Shown: piece after piece, positions 15,126 through 22,607 of the stretch
Position numbering within the stretch: position 1 is the first letter of the stretch
Layout: every line of letters starts with the position of its first letter
Assembly (NCBI GenBank): GCA_900547585.1
Contig: URHD01000009.1
Coordinates: forward strand, 1-39,551
DNA: 39,551 bases
From: an uncultured bacterium
GTDB lineage: Bacteria; Cyanobacteriota; Vampirovibrionia; Gastranaerophilales; Gastranaerophilaceae
Direction of reading: 5' to 3'
Notes under the pieces: model-generated
What the model was told of the DNA's origin: nothing
The model's database searches: none
What the model saw: the letters and a program-made list of their open reading frames with translations, nothing else
Made by a program: the position numbers and the translations under genes

Positions 15126-17093
15126 TTATTCCACCTCTAAAACCCACCGCTCAAGCACATCGGGCGCCAAATCCTCCAAAAAACGCGACGGCTTTGACAA
15201 AACCATCCCCGTGGCATGGTCGTACATGTCAATCGGGTAGGTTATGTGCAAATAAGTCTTTGCGCGGGTCGCTGCAACGTACATCAGGCGTAATTCTTCG
15301 TCGAGTTCTTCGGGCGAATTGAACGAAAATACCGACGGAAACCGCCCGTCAACCGCTCCGATTATGAAAACAGCCTTCCATTCAAGGCCTTTTGCGCTGT
15401 GAATGGTCGAAACGGTCAAACATTCGTCCTTTTGCGCCCCGTCAACGTCGCTAACCGAAGAATCAGGCGGCTCAAGCGCCAAATCGCTCAAAAAGTCCTC
15501 AAGATTGTTATAACCCTCCGCAAGATAAAGAAAATGCTCCAAATCCTTTTGCCGCCTGGTATAATCGTCATATTTCCCCGTCAAAATCGGGTAATAATAC
15601 TCCAAAATCCGTTCAACAATCTGCGCAGGCTTAAAAATCTCTTTTCTTGCCTCTTCGACCGTTAAAAACAGGCGTTTTATGCTGTCAGAGCATTTTGCGG
15701 GCAGAGCGGGGGAGCCGTTTGCAGCCGGTGCGGTCAAAACCGGTAAAAGCTTTGCAGCTGTTTGTGTTCCGACCCCGTCGAGCAGCAAAAGTATGCGATT
15801 CAGGCTGATTACGTCCGTCGGGTTCAAAATAACCCGCAAATACGCGATAATATCCTTAACATGTGCAGTTTCAATGAATTTCAGCCCGCCGAACTTGCGA
15901 TAAGGGATGGATTTTTTCGCCAGTTCAATTTCAAGATTGTACGTCATGCGCGCGCTTCGCGCCAGAACAGCAATATCATCAAGCGAAATGTCCTCCTCTT
16001 GAAGCTCCAAAATCCTCTGGCAAATAAATTCCGCCTCGGTTTGCATATCCTTTGTGCAAATCAACGCTGGAATTTCAGGCGATTCAATCGTCGAAAACAG
16101 CGTTTTTGTGTACTTTTCTTTAGCTTTTTTAATGATTTCATTGGTCAAATTCAGGATATTTTTCGAGCTGCGGTAGTTTTGTTCAAGTTTTATGATTTTT
16201 GTGTCGGGGAAAATGTGCGGAAATTCCATAATATTGCGGAAATTCGCCCCCCTGAACGAATAAATGCTCTGCGAATCATCGCCCACAGCCATGACATTTC
16301 CGTGTTCAGATGCAAGAAGCCTTATAATATCCGCCTGAAGCGAGTTTGTATCCTGATATTCGTCGATTAAAATGTATTTGTATTGATTCGAAATCTTTTT
16401 TCGCAGCTCCTCGTTCGAGCTCAAGAGCGTTTTCAGATACAAAAGCAGGTCGTCGTAGTCGAGCAGGCTGTTTTTGCGCTTGTAGGTCGCATATTCGCGC
16501 GAAATTTCGTTGATTTTCTCCGTACAGTGCTCAAACTGTCGATATTCCTGCTCTATTACCGCTTGCGCAGCCATGTTTTTGTTGATTGCTTTTGAATAAA
16601 TGTCCAGAATCGTGCCTTTTCGCGGAAAGCGCTTTTCGCCTTTGTCGATAATCTGCCCTCTAATGTGGTTTATGACGTCTTCGGCGTCGGAGCGGTCGAT
16701 TATGGTGAAATTGCTTTTTAAATCGAGAAAATTTGAATATTTCCTCAAAATCGCGTTTGCAAACGAGTGAAAAGTGCCGCCTGCGACCTTTTCGCACCTT
16801 GAATCCAGAATCATGACCGCACGGTTAAGCATTTCATCCGCTGCCTTTTTTGTAAATGTCAAAAGCAGGATATTTTCAGGCGCAACGCCGCTTTCGATGA
16901 GCCTTGCAACTCGGTAGGTCAGGGTTTTTGTTTTTCCCGAGCCCGCCCCCGCAATTACCAGCACAGCGCCTTTGTCAAACTTCACCGCCTCAAGCTGCGC
17001 GGGATTGAGTTCTTTTTCGTAGCCGATTTTATAAACCGCTTCGGTCTGTTGTTTTCGTAAAACGTATTTTTTTACGGGTGTAATCTCTTGCAT
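15126..17093 (-). CDS. UvrD/PcrA-family DNA helicase
   Basis: A superfamily I 3'-5' DNA helicase of about 655 residues. The motifs appear in order: Q-motif (L-N-P-A-Q-L-E-A-V), Walker A (A-G-A-G-S-G-K-T), motif II D-E-Y-Q-D-T-N, motif III (G-D-D-S-Q-S-I-Y-S-F-R-G-A), motif IV (Q-N-Y-R-S-S-K), motif V (T-I-H-S-A-K-G-L-E-W) and motif VI (V-A-A-T-R-A-K). It is shorter than typical PcrA or UvrD and lacks the C-terminal RNA-polymerase-binding tail. The start is uncertain: ATG at 17093 is used, while an in-frame TTG at 17111 is possible and neither has a clear ribosome site. It sits directly upstream of uvrC, consistent with repair of bulky lesions. Confidence 0.93.
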   Translation of the reverse strand: MQEITPVKKYVLRKQQTEAVYKIGYEKELNPAQLEAVKFDKGAVLVIAGAGSGKTKTLTYRVARLIESGVAPENILLLTFTKKAADEMLNRAVMILDSRCEKVAGGTFHSFANAILRKYSNFLDLKSNFTIIDRSDAEDVINHIRGQIIDKGEKRFPRKGTILDIYSKAINKNMAAQAVIEQEYRQFEHCTEKINEISREYATYKRKNSLLDYDDLLLYLKTLLSSNEELRKKISNQYKYILIDEYQDTNSLQADIIRLLASEHGNVMAVGDDSQSIYSFRGANFRNIMEFPHIFPDTKIIKLEQNYRSSKNILNLTNEIIKKAKEKYTKTLFSTIESPEIPALICTKDMQTEAEFICQRILELQEEDISLDDIAVLARSARMTYNLEIELAKKSIPYRKFGGLKFIETAHVKDIIAYLRVILNPTDVISLNRILLLLDGVGTQTAAKLLPVLTAPAANGSPALPAKCSDSIKRLFLTVEEARKEIFKPAQIVERILEYYYPILTGKYDDYTRRQKDLEHFLYLAEGYNNLEDFLSDLALEPPDSSVSDVDGAQKDECLTVSTIHSAKGLEWKAVFIIGAVDGRFPSVFSFNSPEELDEELRLMYVAATRAKTYLHITYPIDMYDHATGMVLSKPSRFLEDLAPDVLERWVLEVE

Positions 17094-17146
17094 AATGATA
17101 TTATGCGTCAATTTTGCGGCCTGTGCAAATTTTTATTTTTATGTAG

Positions 17147-17217
17147 TTTTGGTGGGAACCGCCGTGAAAGTTAAAAAAGTTTATTTCAAAAACTATGCCA
17201 GGCTATTCCCACCCTAC
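17147..17217 (+). repeat. MITE-like repeat family A, left half (copy 1)
   Basis: It begins TTTTGGTGGGAACC and ends CTATTCCCACCCTAC. It is about 80% like the left halves at 17236-17307 and 26472-26543, including the AAAAAGTTTATTT block. No right-hand partner lies directly next to it, so this copy looks solo or nested. Confidence 0.75.
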
Positions 17218-17239
17218 ACAATAAATTTCCCAAAATTTT

Positions 17240-17361
17240 GGTGGGAACCTCTGTAAAAATTGAAAAAGTTTATTTTAAATCCATACCGGGCTATTCCAAC
17301 CCTGCAAACTACAAACAAAAATTTCCCAAAGTAGGGTGGGAATAACGTAGTGGTTCCCACC
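17240..17361 (+). mobile_element. MITE-like element with 10-bp terminal inverted repeats (copy 2)
   Basis: The ends are perfect inverted repeats, GGTGGGAACC at 17240-17249 and GGTTCCCACC at 17352-17361. A second inner pair is GGCTATTCCAACCCTGC against GTAGGGTGGGAATAACG (imperfect). The element is 122 bp and has no reading frame. A related element is at 26476-26658. It is likely a non-autonomous element; no transposase is in the window. Confidence 0.75.
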
Positions 17362-17402
17362 GCAAGTTTTTACAGGGCTATGTGTGAATCTGGGAAAAAT
17401 TA

Positions 17403-17430
17403 CAAAAAAGCGGGGCAAAATTACCCCGCC
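17403..17430 (-). terminator. Intrinsic terminator of the ferritin-like operon
   Basis: On the minus strand GCGGGG and CCCCGC arms pair around TAATTTTG, and are followed by six T residues. It lies 15 bp after the stop of the DUF2769-like gene. Confidence 0.85.
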
Positions 17431-17444
17431 AAAATGGTTTTCGA

Positions 17445-17723
17445 TTAAAATCCACCATCGCTAAGACAATAGTGGCCGTCCTCGAGGTCATATTTATCAT
17501 GGACTTCGCACTGCGTGCAAAGGCAGCCTTTGTTGTCGTCGATACAGCGGCTTTTTGTGTATGCGCAGAACAGATTTTCAAGGCTGTCTGTGTTTTCGAT
17601 TCCTTTTAGTTCTTCTATTATGTTGTGGGGCATTTCTTTGATTTTGCATGAGGTTGTGTAAGACGGGCAGCTCATGCATTTGCACATTTTCAGGTTTTCC
17701 TGGGTTTTGGCAACTATACTCAT
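17445..17723 (-). CDS. Cys-rich DUF2769-like protein
   Basis: The 92-residue cytosolic protein has nine cysteines: C14-x-C16-x2-C19-P-x-Y, C26, C53, C60, C67-x-C69-x2-C72 and C86. The C-x-C-x2-C-P-x-Y start and the C-x-C-x2-C second cluster match my memory of DUF2769, a small family thought to bind metal or Fe-S. AAGGAG at good spacing precedes the ATG and lies inside the last codons of the ferritin-like gene, 2 bp upstream, so the two are one operon ending at the terminator at 17403-17430. A role in iron or electron transfer is inferred from this pairing. Confidence 0.75.
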   Translation of the reverse strand: MSIVAKTQENLKMCKCMSCPSYTTSCKIKEMPHNIIEELKGIENTDSLENLFCAYTKSRCIDDNKGCLCTQCEVHDKYDLEDGHYCLSDGGF

Positions 17724-17725
17724 TT

Positions 17726-18040
17726 TTATTCTCCTTTTATGTTTAATTCTTCCATCATTTCTTCGACTTCTTTTGCTCCGTCAGCGTAATGTTTTGATTC
17801 TTCGGGGCAAAGATGAATAAGAAGCTTCAAAAGCTCGCCGGCATGGACTCTTTCTTCGTCGGCAATGTCCAAAACGACCTTTTTAACAAGCTCATTATCC
17901 GTAGCTTCCGCAACCTGCTGGTATAGCTGGGTTGCTTCGTATTCCGCTGCGATATTAAAGCGGATTGCTCTTATAATTTCTTCTTCAGAGAGTTTTTTGT
18001 CGCAGTTTTTAACATTACAACTGCTGGAAAAATTGGGCAT
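17726..18040 (-). CDS. Encapsulated-ferritin-like (EncFtn/rubrerythrin-type) protein
   Basis: The 104-residue protein forms two long helices with E33, E63 and H66 spaced as in the half-ferritin EncFtn family, whose ferroxidase residues I recall as E32, E62 and H65, and Y40 next to them. These proteins dimerise to build a di-iron site and usually sit inside an encapsulin shell. Here there is no encapsulin gene in the window and no recognisable C-terminal cargo peptide, while the N-terminus carries two extra cysteines (C8, C13). AAGGAGG precedes the ATG. It is the first gene of a two-gene operon with the DUF2769-like protein. A rubrerythrin-like peroxide role is the alternative. Confidence 0.78.
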   Translation of the reverse strand: MPNFSSSCNVKNCDKKLSEEEIIRAIRFNIAAEYEATQLYQQVAEATDNELVKKVVLDIADEERVHAGELLKLLIHLCPEESKHYADGAKEVEEMMEELNIKGE

Positions 18041-18158
18041 AATGTTCCTCCTTAATTTTTAATGATTTTAAACGGTATTTTTGCGCAAATGAATTGAATA
18101 TGCGGGCTAGCAACAGCGGTTTTGAAGAAGTTATTAAAAAGAGAGTTTTTTAATAAAT

Positions 18159-18360
18159 TGTCCGAGAAAAATTCGTGATAAGGAACGAAGTGACGTGAAC
18201 GAATTTTTTGAGTGACGATTAGAAAAGGTGAGCCTTGGGCGGTTCGCGTAGGCGAATCGACTAAGGCGACACTAGATTAGATTCAAATCCTCGCCTGCTG
18301 GAGCGGGCATTCGTAACGTGACATTTAGTCACATTCCGAACGGAGTCCTTGCCCAATATA
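18159..18360. repeat. Long intergenic repeat family E, internal copy
   Basis: The segment starts TGTCCGAGAAAAATTCGTG and holds an inverted repeat AAAAATTCGT/ACGAATTTTTT, then GCCTTGGGC, CTAAGGCGACACTAGATTAG, and GTGAC/GTCAC hairpins. Its first 54 bases recur at 39497-39551 with one extra base, and 26 bases recur at 30-55. No reading frame is evident. Confidence 0.75.
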
Positions 18361-18366
18361 AAAAAT

Positions 18367-18395
18367 TTGTATAAATTTTTTTATGCTTGTATAAT
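18367..18395 (+). promoter_or_regulatory. Sigma-70 promoter of atpD-atpC
   Basis: TTGTAT (18367-18372) and a perfect TATAAT (18390-18395) are separated by 17 nt. Transcription would start near 18402, leaving a short leader with AGGTGG 7 nt before the atpD start. Confidence 0.8.
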
Positions 18396-18428
18396 TAAAA
18401 CAAGATTTATAAATAAAGGTGGATAAAT

Positions 18429-19838
18429 ATGACAGTATTAGCAGAGAATGAGGGTTTAATAACTCAAATTATCGGACCGGTAATCGACGTTGAGTTTCAG
18501 GCAGGCAACCTCCCTGAAATCTATGACGCATTAGAAATTTATACGGAAGACGGAACAAAAACCGTTGCAGAAGTTCAACAGCTTCTGGGCGAAAATAAGG
18601 TTCGCTCGGTTGCAATGTCTTCAACGGACGGTCTTCAAAGAGGCATGAAAGCCATAAATACAAAAAATCCGATTGAAATCCCCGTAGGAAAAGAAATTCT
18701 CGGCAGAATCCTCAACGTTCTCGGCGAACCTGTTGACGAAATGGGCGAAATCAACACAGAAACAAAACTCCCCATCCACAGACCCTCACCGAAGCTCGTT
18801 GACCAGAATACAAACGTTGAAATCTTAGAAACCGGTATTAAAGCAATCGATTTGCTTCAACCTTATCAAAAAGGCGGAAAAATCGGGCTTTTCGGCGGTG
18901 CAGGCGTAGGTAAAACCGTTTTGATTATGGAACTTATCCACAACATCGCCTCCGAGCACTCGGGCGTGTCTGTTTTCGGCGGCGTAGGCGAAAGAACACG
19001 TGAGGGTAACGACCTTTGGAACGAAATGAAAGAATCCGGCGTACTCGATAAAGTTGCCCTGATTTACGGTCAGATGAACGAACCCCCGGGAGCCAGAATG
19101 AGAGTGGGCCTTTCAGCTCTTACAGCGGCTGAATACTACCGTGATTTCTCAAAACAGGACGTTTTGTTGTTCGTTGACAACATTTTCCGTTTTGTACAGG
19201 CAGGTTCAGAGGTTTCAGCGCTTCTCGGGCGTATGCCGTCAGCAGTAGGTTACCAGCCGACCCTCGCAAACGAAATGGGTGAGCTGCAAGAACGTATTAC
19301 TTCAACAAAAGACGGCTCAATCACCTCTGTTCAGGCGATTTACGTGCCTGCAGACGACCTGACCGACCCTGCTCCGGCAACAACATTCTCTCACCTTGAT
19401 GCTTCGACCGTATTGTCACGTCAGATTGCGTCTTTGGGTATTTATCCGGCAGTTGACCCGTTGGCTTCTAACAGCCGCGTGCTTGACCCGCAGGTTATCG
19501 GCGAAGAACACTACAGCGTTGCAAGGAGAGTGCTTGAAGTTCTTCAAAAATACAAAGATTTGCAGGATATCATCGCAATTCTCGGTATGGACGAGCTTTC
19601 TGAAGAAGATAAAGAAACCGTCAACCGTGCAAGAAAAATCCAGAGATTCCTTTCGCAGCCGTTCTTCGTTGCAGAACAGTTCTCCGGAATTCCGGGCAAA
19701 TACGTAAAACTCGAAGATTCAATCAAAGGTTTCAAAGAAATTCTCGACGGAAAACACGACGATTTGCCCGAACAGGCGTTCTACATGGTCGGTACGATTG
19801 AAGAAGCCGTGAAAAAAGCCGAGGAAATGAAAGCGTGA
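18429..19838 (+). CDS. atpD: F1 ATP synthase beta subunit
   Basis: The 469-residue catalytic beta subunit has normal length. It shows the Walker A loop G-G-A-G-V-G-K-T, the G-E-R-T-R-E-G-N-D-L segment, Walker B (V-L-L-F-V-D-N-I-F-R-F), P-S-A-V-G-Y-Q-P-T-L and the C-terminal D-E-L-S-E-E-D-K motif that couples to gamma rotation. No alpha, gamma, delta or F0 genes are near; only epsilon follows. This beta-epsilon pairing apart from the main atp operon is the arrangement of cyanobacteria. A strong promoter lies just upstream. Confidence 0.98.
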   Translation: MTVLAENEGLITQIIGPVIDVEFQAGNLPEIYDALEIYTEDGTKTVAEVQQLLGENKVRSVAMSSTDGLQRGMKAINTKNPIEIPVGKEILGRILNVLGEPVDEMGEINTETKLPIHRPSPKLVDQNTNVEILETGIKAIDLLQPYQKGGKIGLFGGAGVGKTVLIMELIHNIASEHSGVSVFGGVGERTREGNDLWNEMKESGVLDKVALIYGQMNEPPGARMRVGLSALTAAEYYRDFSKQDVLLFVDNIFRFVQAGSEVSALLGRMPSAVGYQPTLANEMGELQERITSTKDGSITSVQAIYVPADDLTDPAPATTFSHLDASTVLSRQIASLGIYPAVDPLASNSRVLDPQVIGEEHYSVARRVLEVLQKYKDLQDIIAILGMDELSEEDKETVNRARKIQRFLSQPFFVAEQFSGIPGKYVKLEDSIKGFKEILDGKHDDLPEQAFYMVGTIEEAVKKAEEMKA

Positions 19839-19842
19839 GCCG

Positions 19843-19965
19843 GAGTGCAGCCCCGGCGAAGCTGACGTAGGTCAGCGCTATAGGGGCGGAACTTAATATC
19901 AGCGACGTTGTGAAAGAAACGAAGTTTCTTTAACGAACAAATTTCTGAAAGAAATTTGACAGGAG
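19843..19965. repeat. Hairpin-rich spacer between atpD and atpC
   Basis: The 134-bp gap holds four hairpins: GCCGGAGTGCAGCCCCGGC, GCTGACGTAGGTCAGC (identical to a palindrome near 37640), AAAGAAACGAAGTTTCTTT and AAATTTCTGAAAGAAATTT. No gene is present. They may set mRNA stability or subunit ratio within the operon, or be repeat insertions. Confidence 0.65.
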
Positions 19966-19972
19966 CCCAAAA

Positions 19973-20377
19973 ATGTCAAAAAAAATAAACCTAAAAATAA
20001 TAACTCACGAAAACGAAGTCTTTAACGAAGATGTCGATGCGATTTATTCAAAAGGCGTTGACGGCGAGTTCGGGATTCTGCCCGACCACATTCCCTTTAT
20101 GAGCGCGCTCGATATCGGGGTAACAAGGGTTGAAAAAGACGGAAAAATCGAATCCATGACCACAATGGGCGGAATTTTCCAGTTTAAAGACAATCAGGCT
20201 CTTATTCTCACCGATACGGCGGAAAAAGGCTCGGATATTGACGTTACAAGGGCAAAAGAAGCAAAATCCCGCGCCGAAGCCCGCCTTGGCTCGCATGATG
20301 TCGAAATTGACAACGCACGTGCTCAGATTGCGCTCGCAAAAGCTTTGGCGAGATTAAAAGCAGCGCTGAAAGACTAA
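19973..20377 (+). CDS. atpC: F1 ATP synthase epsilon subunit
   Basis: The 134-residue epsilon subunit is the rotor-stalk and regulatory part of F1. It has the N-terminal beta sandwich with G-E-F-G-I-L-P-D-H-I-P and the C-terminal helical hairpin (A-K-S-R-A-E-A-R-L then A-R-A-Q-I-A-L-A-K-A-L-A-R-L-K). AGGAG lies ahead of the ATG. It is 134 bp downstream of atpD with hairpins between. Co-transcription is expected because no promoter is apparent in the gap. Confidence 0.95.
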   Translation: MSKKINLKIITHENEVFNEDVDAIYSKGVDGEFGILPDHIPFMSALDIGVTRVEKDGKIESMTTMGGIFQFKDNQALILTDTAEKGSDIDVTRAKEAKSRAEARLGSHDVEIDNARAQIALAKALARLKAALKD

Positions 20378-20497
20378 TTTGTCGTAGGACGCTTTATCCT
20401 CACGGGCAAAGGGTCGGAATATCCGTTTTATTGACCTGCCGAAGCAATTTTGAGGCATTTTGGATTGATTTTTGGGAGAATTTCTCTTTTTAATCAA

Positions 20498-20571
20498 CTC
20501 TCACCCATTTTTCTAATGTTTGCAAGGCTCACATCAAAAAATTGCTCTCTCCCGCTCATGCAGGCGAGGGC
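20498..20571 (+). repeat. Intergenic repeat family F, copy 1
   Basis: CTCACCCATTTTTCTAAT, then GC-AAGGCTC-CAT and AAAAATTGC, then CGCTCA-GCAG-CGAGGG, match 37462-37532 with scattered changes. Within the 372-bp gap after atpC I see no gene; the gap also holds a TATAAT at 20682-20687, the likely -10 of the next gene. Confidence 0.7.
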
Positions 20572-20681
20572 AAAGATTAATATTCCCACATTTATGGCAT
20601 GGATTAGGGCGCGATTTTGCTTCATGAGATAAAATATTAAACAATTGTAAAATTTTTGTTACCTTTTTTTATTTTTTTGTG

Positions 20682-20687
20682 TATAAT
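20682..20687 (+). promoter_or_regulatory. -10 box of the FKG membrane protein gene
   Basis: A perfect TATAAT lies in a T-rich region 62 nt before the ATG at 20750. The best -35 candidate, TTACCT with 17-nt spacing, is weak. Confidence 0.45.
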
Positions 20688-20749
20688 TAGCAAATAATTC
20701 TTTTCTTAGAGTTTAAGCATGCACACAGATTGCATGAGCCAAACAAATT

Positions 20750-22072
20750 ATGATAATTAATAACACAACACTACATTCCACATATAAGGGTGCACACCCC
20801 AACAGTCCGAGGTTTAAAGGGCCGGATGAGCACGGGCGAGTGTACAGCGGAGTGAGCCAGAATAAGACTGTGCAAGAGTGTGAGAAAATTAATGTGAATA
20901 AAAGTGCGAACAAAACGACCGCCGGAGAAAATCCGAGCGGTCGTTTGAGTTTTAAAGGCGGCGCTCAATTTGGAACAAAAATTGCTGAAGGGCTCGCGAA
21001 AAACGGCGCATTTAATAAGTTTTTAGATGTAATTTCTTCAAATACTCTGATTGCAGACGGAATTATTGCATTATTTTTGACTTCGGTGCTGCGCCCGTTG
21101 TCGATTTTCATCATTCCTGCAAAAGATGAAAATGAGAAAAAGAAAAACAACTCTCAGGTTGCTCATTCTATCTCAACAGGTATTCTCGGGCTGGGCATGA
21201 CGCTTGCCGTAGCCGAACCTTTAAAACGCGGCGTAATGAAAGTTATCAAAAACCCCGCAAAATACATGAAAACCGACGGTGCATACACAAAAGAGCGTGT
21301 TTTCAAAGAAACTGCAACAAGACTTCCCCAGCCGATTTTCTTGCCGGTGCGTGCGGCATTGACAATTGCGATTATCAAGCCGATTCTTAAAGCGCTCGGG
21401 CTTAACAAGCCGGAACAGGCGCTTCCGCCCGAAACACAAGCAAAAATCGAATACTCCATGATGAGTTTTAAAGGCGTTGAAACAAACAAAGCATTCCAGA
21501 ACTTTGCCGGAGTTGCGACTGCGATGGCTGCGGGCAAAATTGCGTCGGAAAATATAAATAAATCGAAAAATTTCGAAGCAAATCCTTCGTTTAAAGGTGC
21601 AGGTGCGGTTGTTACCGAGGGAATTGCAAAAGGCGTCGGAAAAATCGCCGACAAAAAAGGATTCAGAAACTTTGTTGAATGGCTTGGCAAAAAAGACCAG
21701 TGGTTCCCGCATTTGATTGCGGCTGAAAGCCTTTTGTTGTCAGGATTTTACATGCAGCAGACAGCGGCTTCCAAAAGAATCGAAAAAGACCAGAAACCTG
21801 CTATGATTATCAATCAGGGCATTACCGCACTTGCTTGTACTGCCGGCGCGTATATGATTGATGGCAAAGTCAATAACATGCTTGATAAATTTAAGGGTGT
21901 TTACAAACGCGTGAACCCACAAATGGAGCAGAAATTGCTTGATAAACGCCTTGGCGCAATCCGCCTTTTGGGCCCGCTGGTGATTTTTACAACGATTTAC
22001 AGATTCGTCGGGCCTGTTATTTTGACGCCGGTTGCAAATTATATCAGCGAAAAGATTCAGAAAAAGAATTAA
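20750..22072 (+). CDS. Multi-pass membrane protein with four F-K-G motifs
   Basis: The 440-residue protein has a Ser/Asn/Thr-rich N-terminus and F-K-G motifs at S-P-R-F-K-G-P, R-L-S-F-K-G-G, M-S-F-K-G-V and P-S-F-K-G-A. I associate repeated short F-K-G motifs with proteins of Gastranaerophilales, where their meaning is unknown. About six or seven hydrophobic helices follow (from L-I-A-D-G-I-I-A-L-F near residue 98 to a final pair near residues 405-430), separated by Lys-rich loops. There is no standard signal peptide and no ribosome site of note. Family and function are unknown. The start could lie slightly upstream or downstream, but the first F-K-G argues for an early start. Confidence 0.72.
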   Translation: MIINNTTLHSTYKGAHPNSPRFKGPDEHGRVYSGVSQNKTVQECEKINVNKSANKTTAGENPSGRLSFKGGAQFGTKIAEGLAKNGAFNKFLDVISSNTLIADGIIALFLTSVLRPLSIFIIPAKDENEKKKNNSQVAHSISTGILGLGMTLAVAEPLKRGVMKVIKNPAKYMKTDGAYTKERVFKETATRLPQPIFLPVRAALTIAIIKPILKALGLNKPEQALPPETQAKIEYSMMSFKGVETNKAFQNFAGVATAMAAGKIASENINKSKNFEANPSFKGAGAVVTEGIAKGVGKIADKKGFRNFVEWLGKKDQWFPHLIAAESLLLSGFYMQQTAASKRIEKDQKPAMIINQGITALACTAGAYMIDGKVNNMLDKFKGVYKRVNPQMEQKLLDKRLGAIRLLGPLVIFTTIYRFVGPVILTPVANYISEKIQKKN

Positions 22073-22080
22073 TTAGAGCT

Positions 22081-22150
22081 CTTGACCGGCTACGCCGGAG
22101 ATTCCCAGTCAGGGCCGGGAATGACATCCAGATTGGAGCCTCCAGGGGCG
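22081..22150. repeat. Hairpin repeat family G, copy 1
   Basis: GACCGGCTACGCCGGAGA and TTCCC-x-GGGAATGACATCC form two hairpins. A close copy lies at 26736-26785. It ends at the point where the following reading frame begins to look protein-like. Confidence 0.65.
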
Positions 22151-22245
22151 GGTGAGAGGTCAACCGGCGTTTTTACAGATGTGGGTTATCTCATCGGCCG
22201 GACGCTGTTGGGCTGAAAGACGGAAAAGGCGCTTCGCGGCTCACA

Positions 22246-22551
22246 ATGTGTTATGACAAAAACGGCAAGATAATCACCAAAATAACCAACGTAACAAAAT
22301 ATAACAGCGATAAATGTATAATTCAGACCTCAGAAGAACTCTATGACATGAAAGGGCAGCTGATGGCAACAAGAACTTACAAACATGCTCCCAATAAAAC
22401 CGACACTTTTGCGGTTTTGCAGGATACGGAAACCGTTCTTTCGGAAAATTACAAATTTCTTGATGGTGAAAGCGAAATTGACTCTGTTTTTGAAATGTTC
22501 AACGGAATGAGGGTTAAATCCGAATATCAGCGCCTGAGAGACCTGAAATAG
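22246..22551 (+). pseudogene. Probably 5'-truncated gene of unknown family
   Basis: The 101 residues from the first ATG (M-C-Y-D-K-N-G-K-I-I-T-K-I-T) are beta-rich with repeats of the type D-K-N-G-K-I, E-L-Y-D-M-K-G-Q-L and E-N-Y-K-F-L-D-G, as in YD-like or MORN-like strand repeats. The same frame stays open upstream to about 22158 and reads G-L-K-D-G-K-G-A-S-R-L-T into the ATG, so protein-like sequence precedes the apparent start. No ribosome site is present. A hairpin repeat (22081-22150) lies directly upstream. I infer that an insertion or deletion removed the front of a longer gene, though translation from an internal start cannot be excluded. Confidence 0.5.
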
Positions 22552-22607
22552 CCGTTTGCCTGACAAACTGTTGATTATTTTTATTAATTTACCCGTAAAT
22601 TTGCGAT

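Noticed and set aside
18241..18320. GATTCAAATCC resembles a tRNA T-loop.
   Set aside because: The flanking five bases do not pair and no anticodon or acceptor stem can be formed; the sequence belongs to repeat family E.
20719..20760. Twelve-codon leader peptide overlapping the FKG gene start.
   Set aside because: There is no ribosome site and no attenuator-like hairpin, so chance is more likely.
22246..22551. Treating the frame as a normal complete small gene.
   Set aside because: Protein-like sequence continues upstream of the first ATG and no ribosome site is seen; listed as probably truncated.
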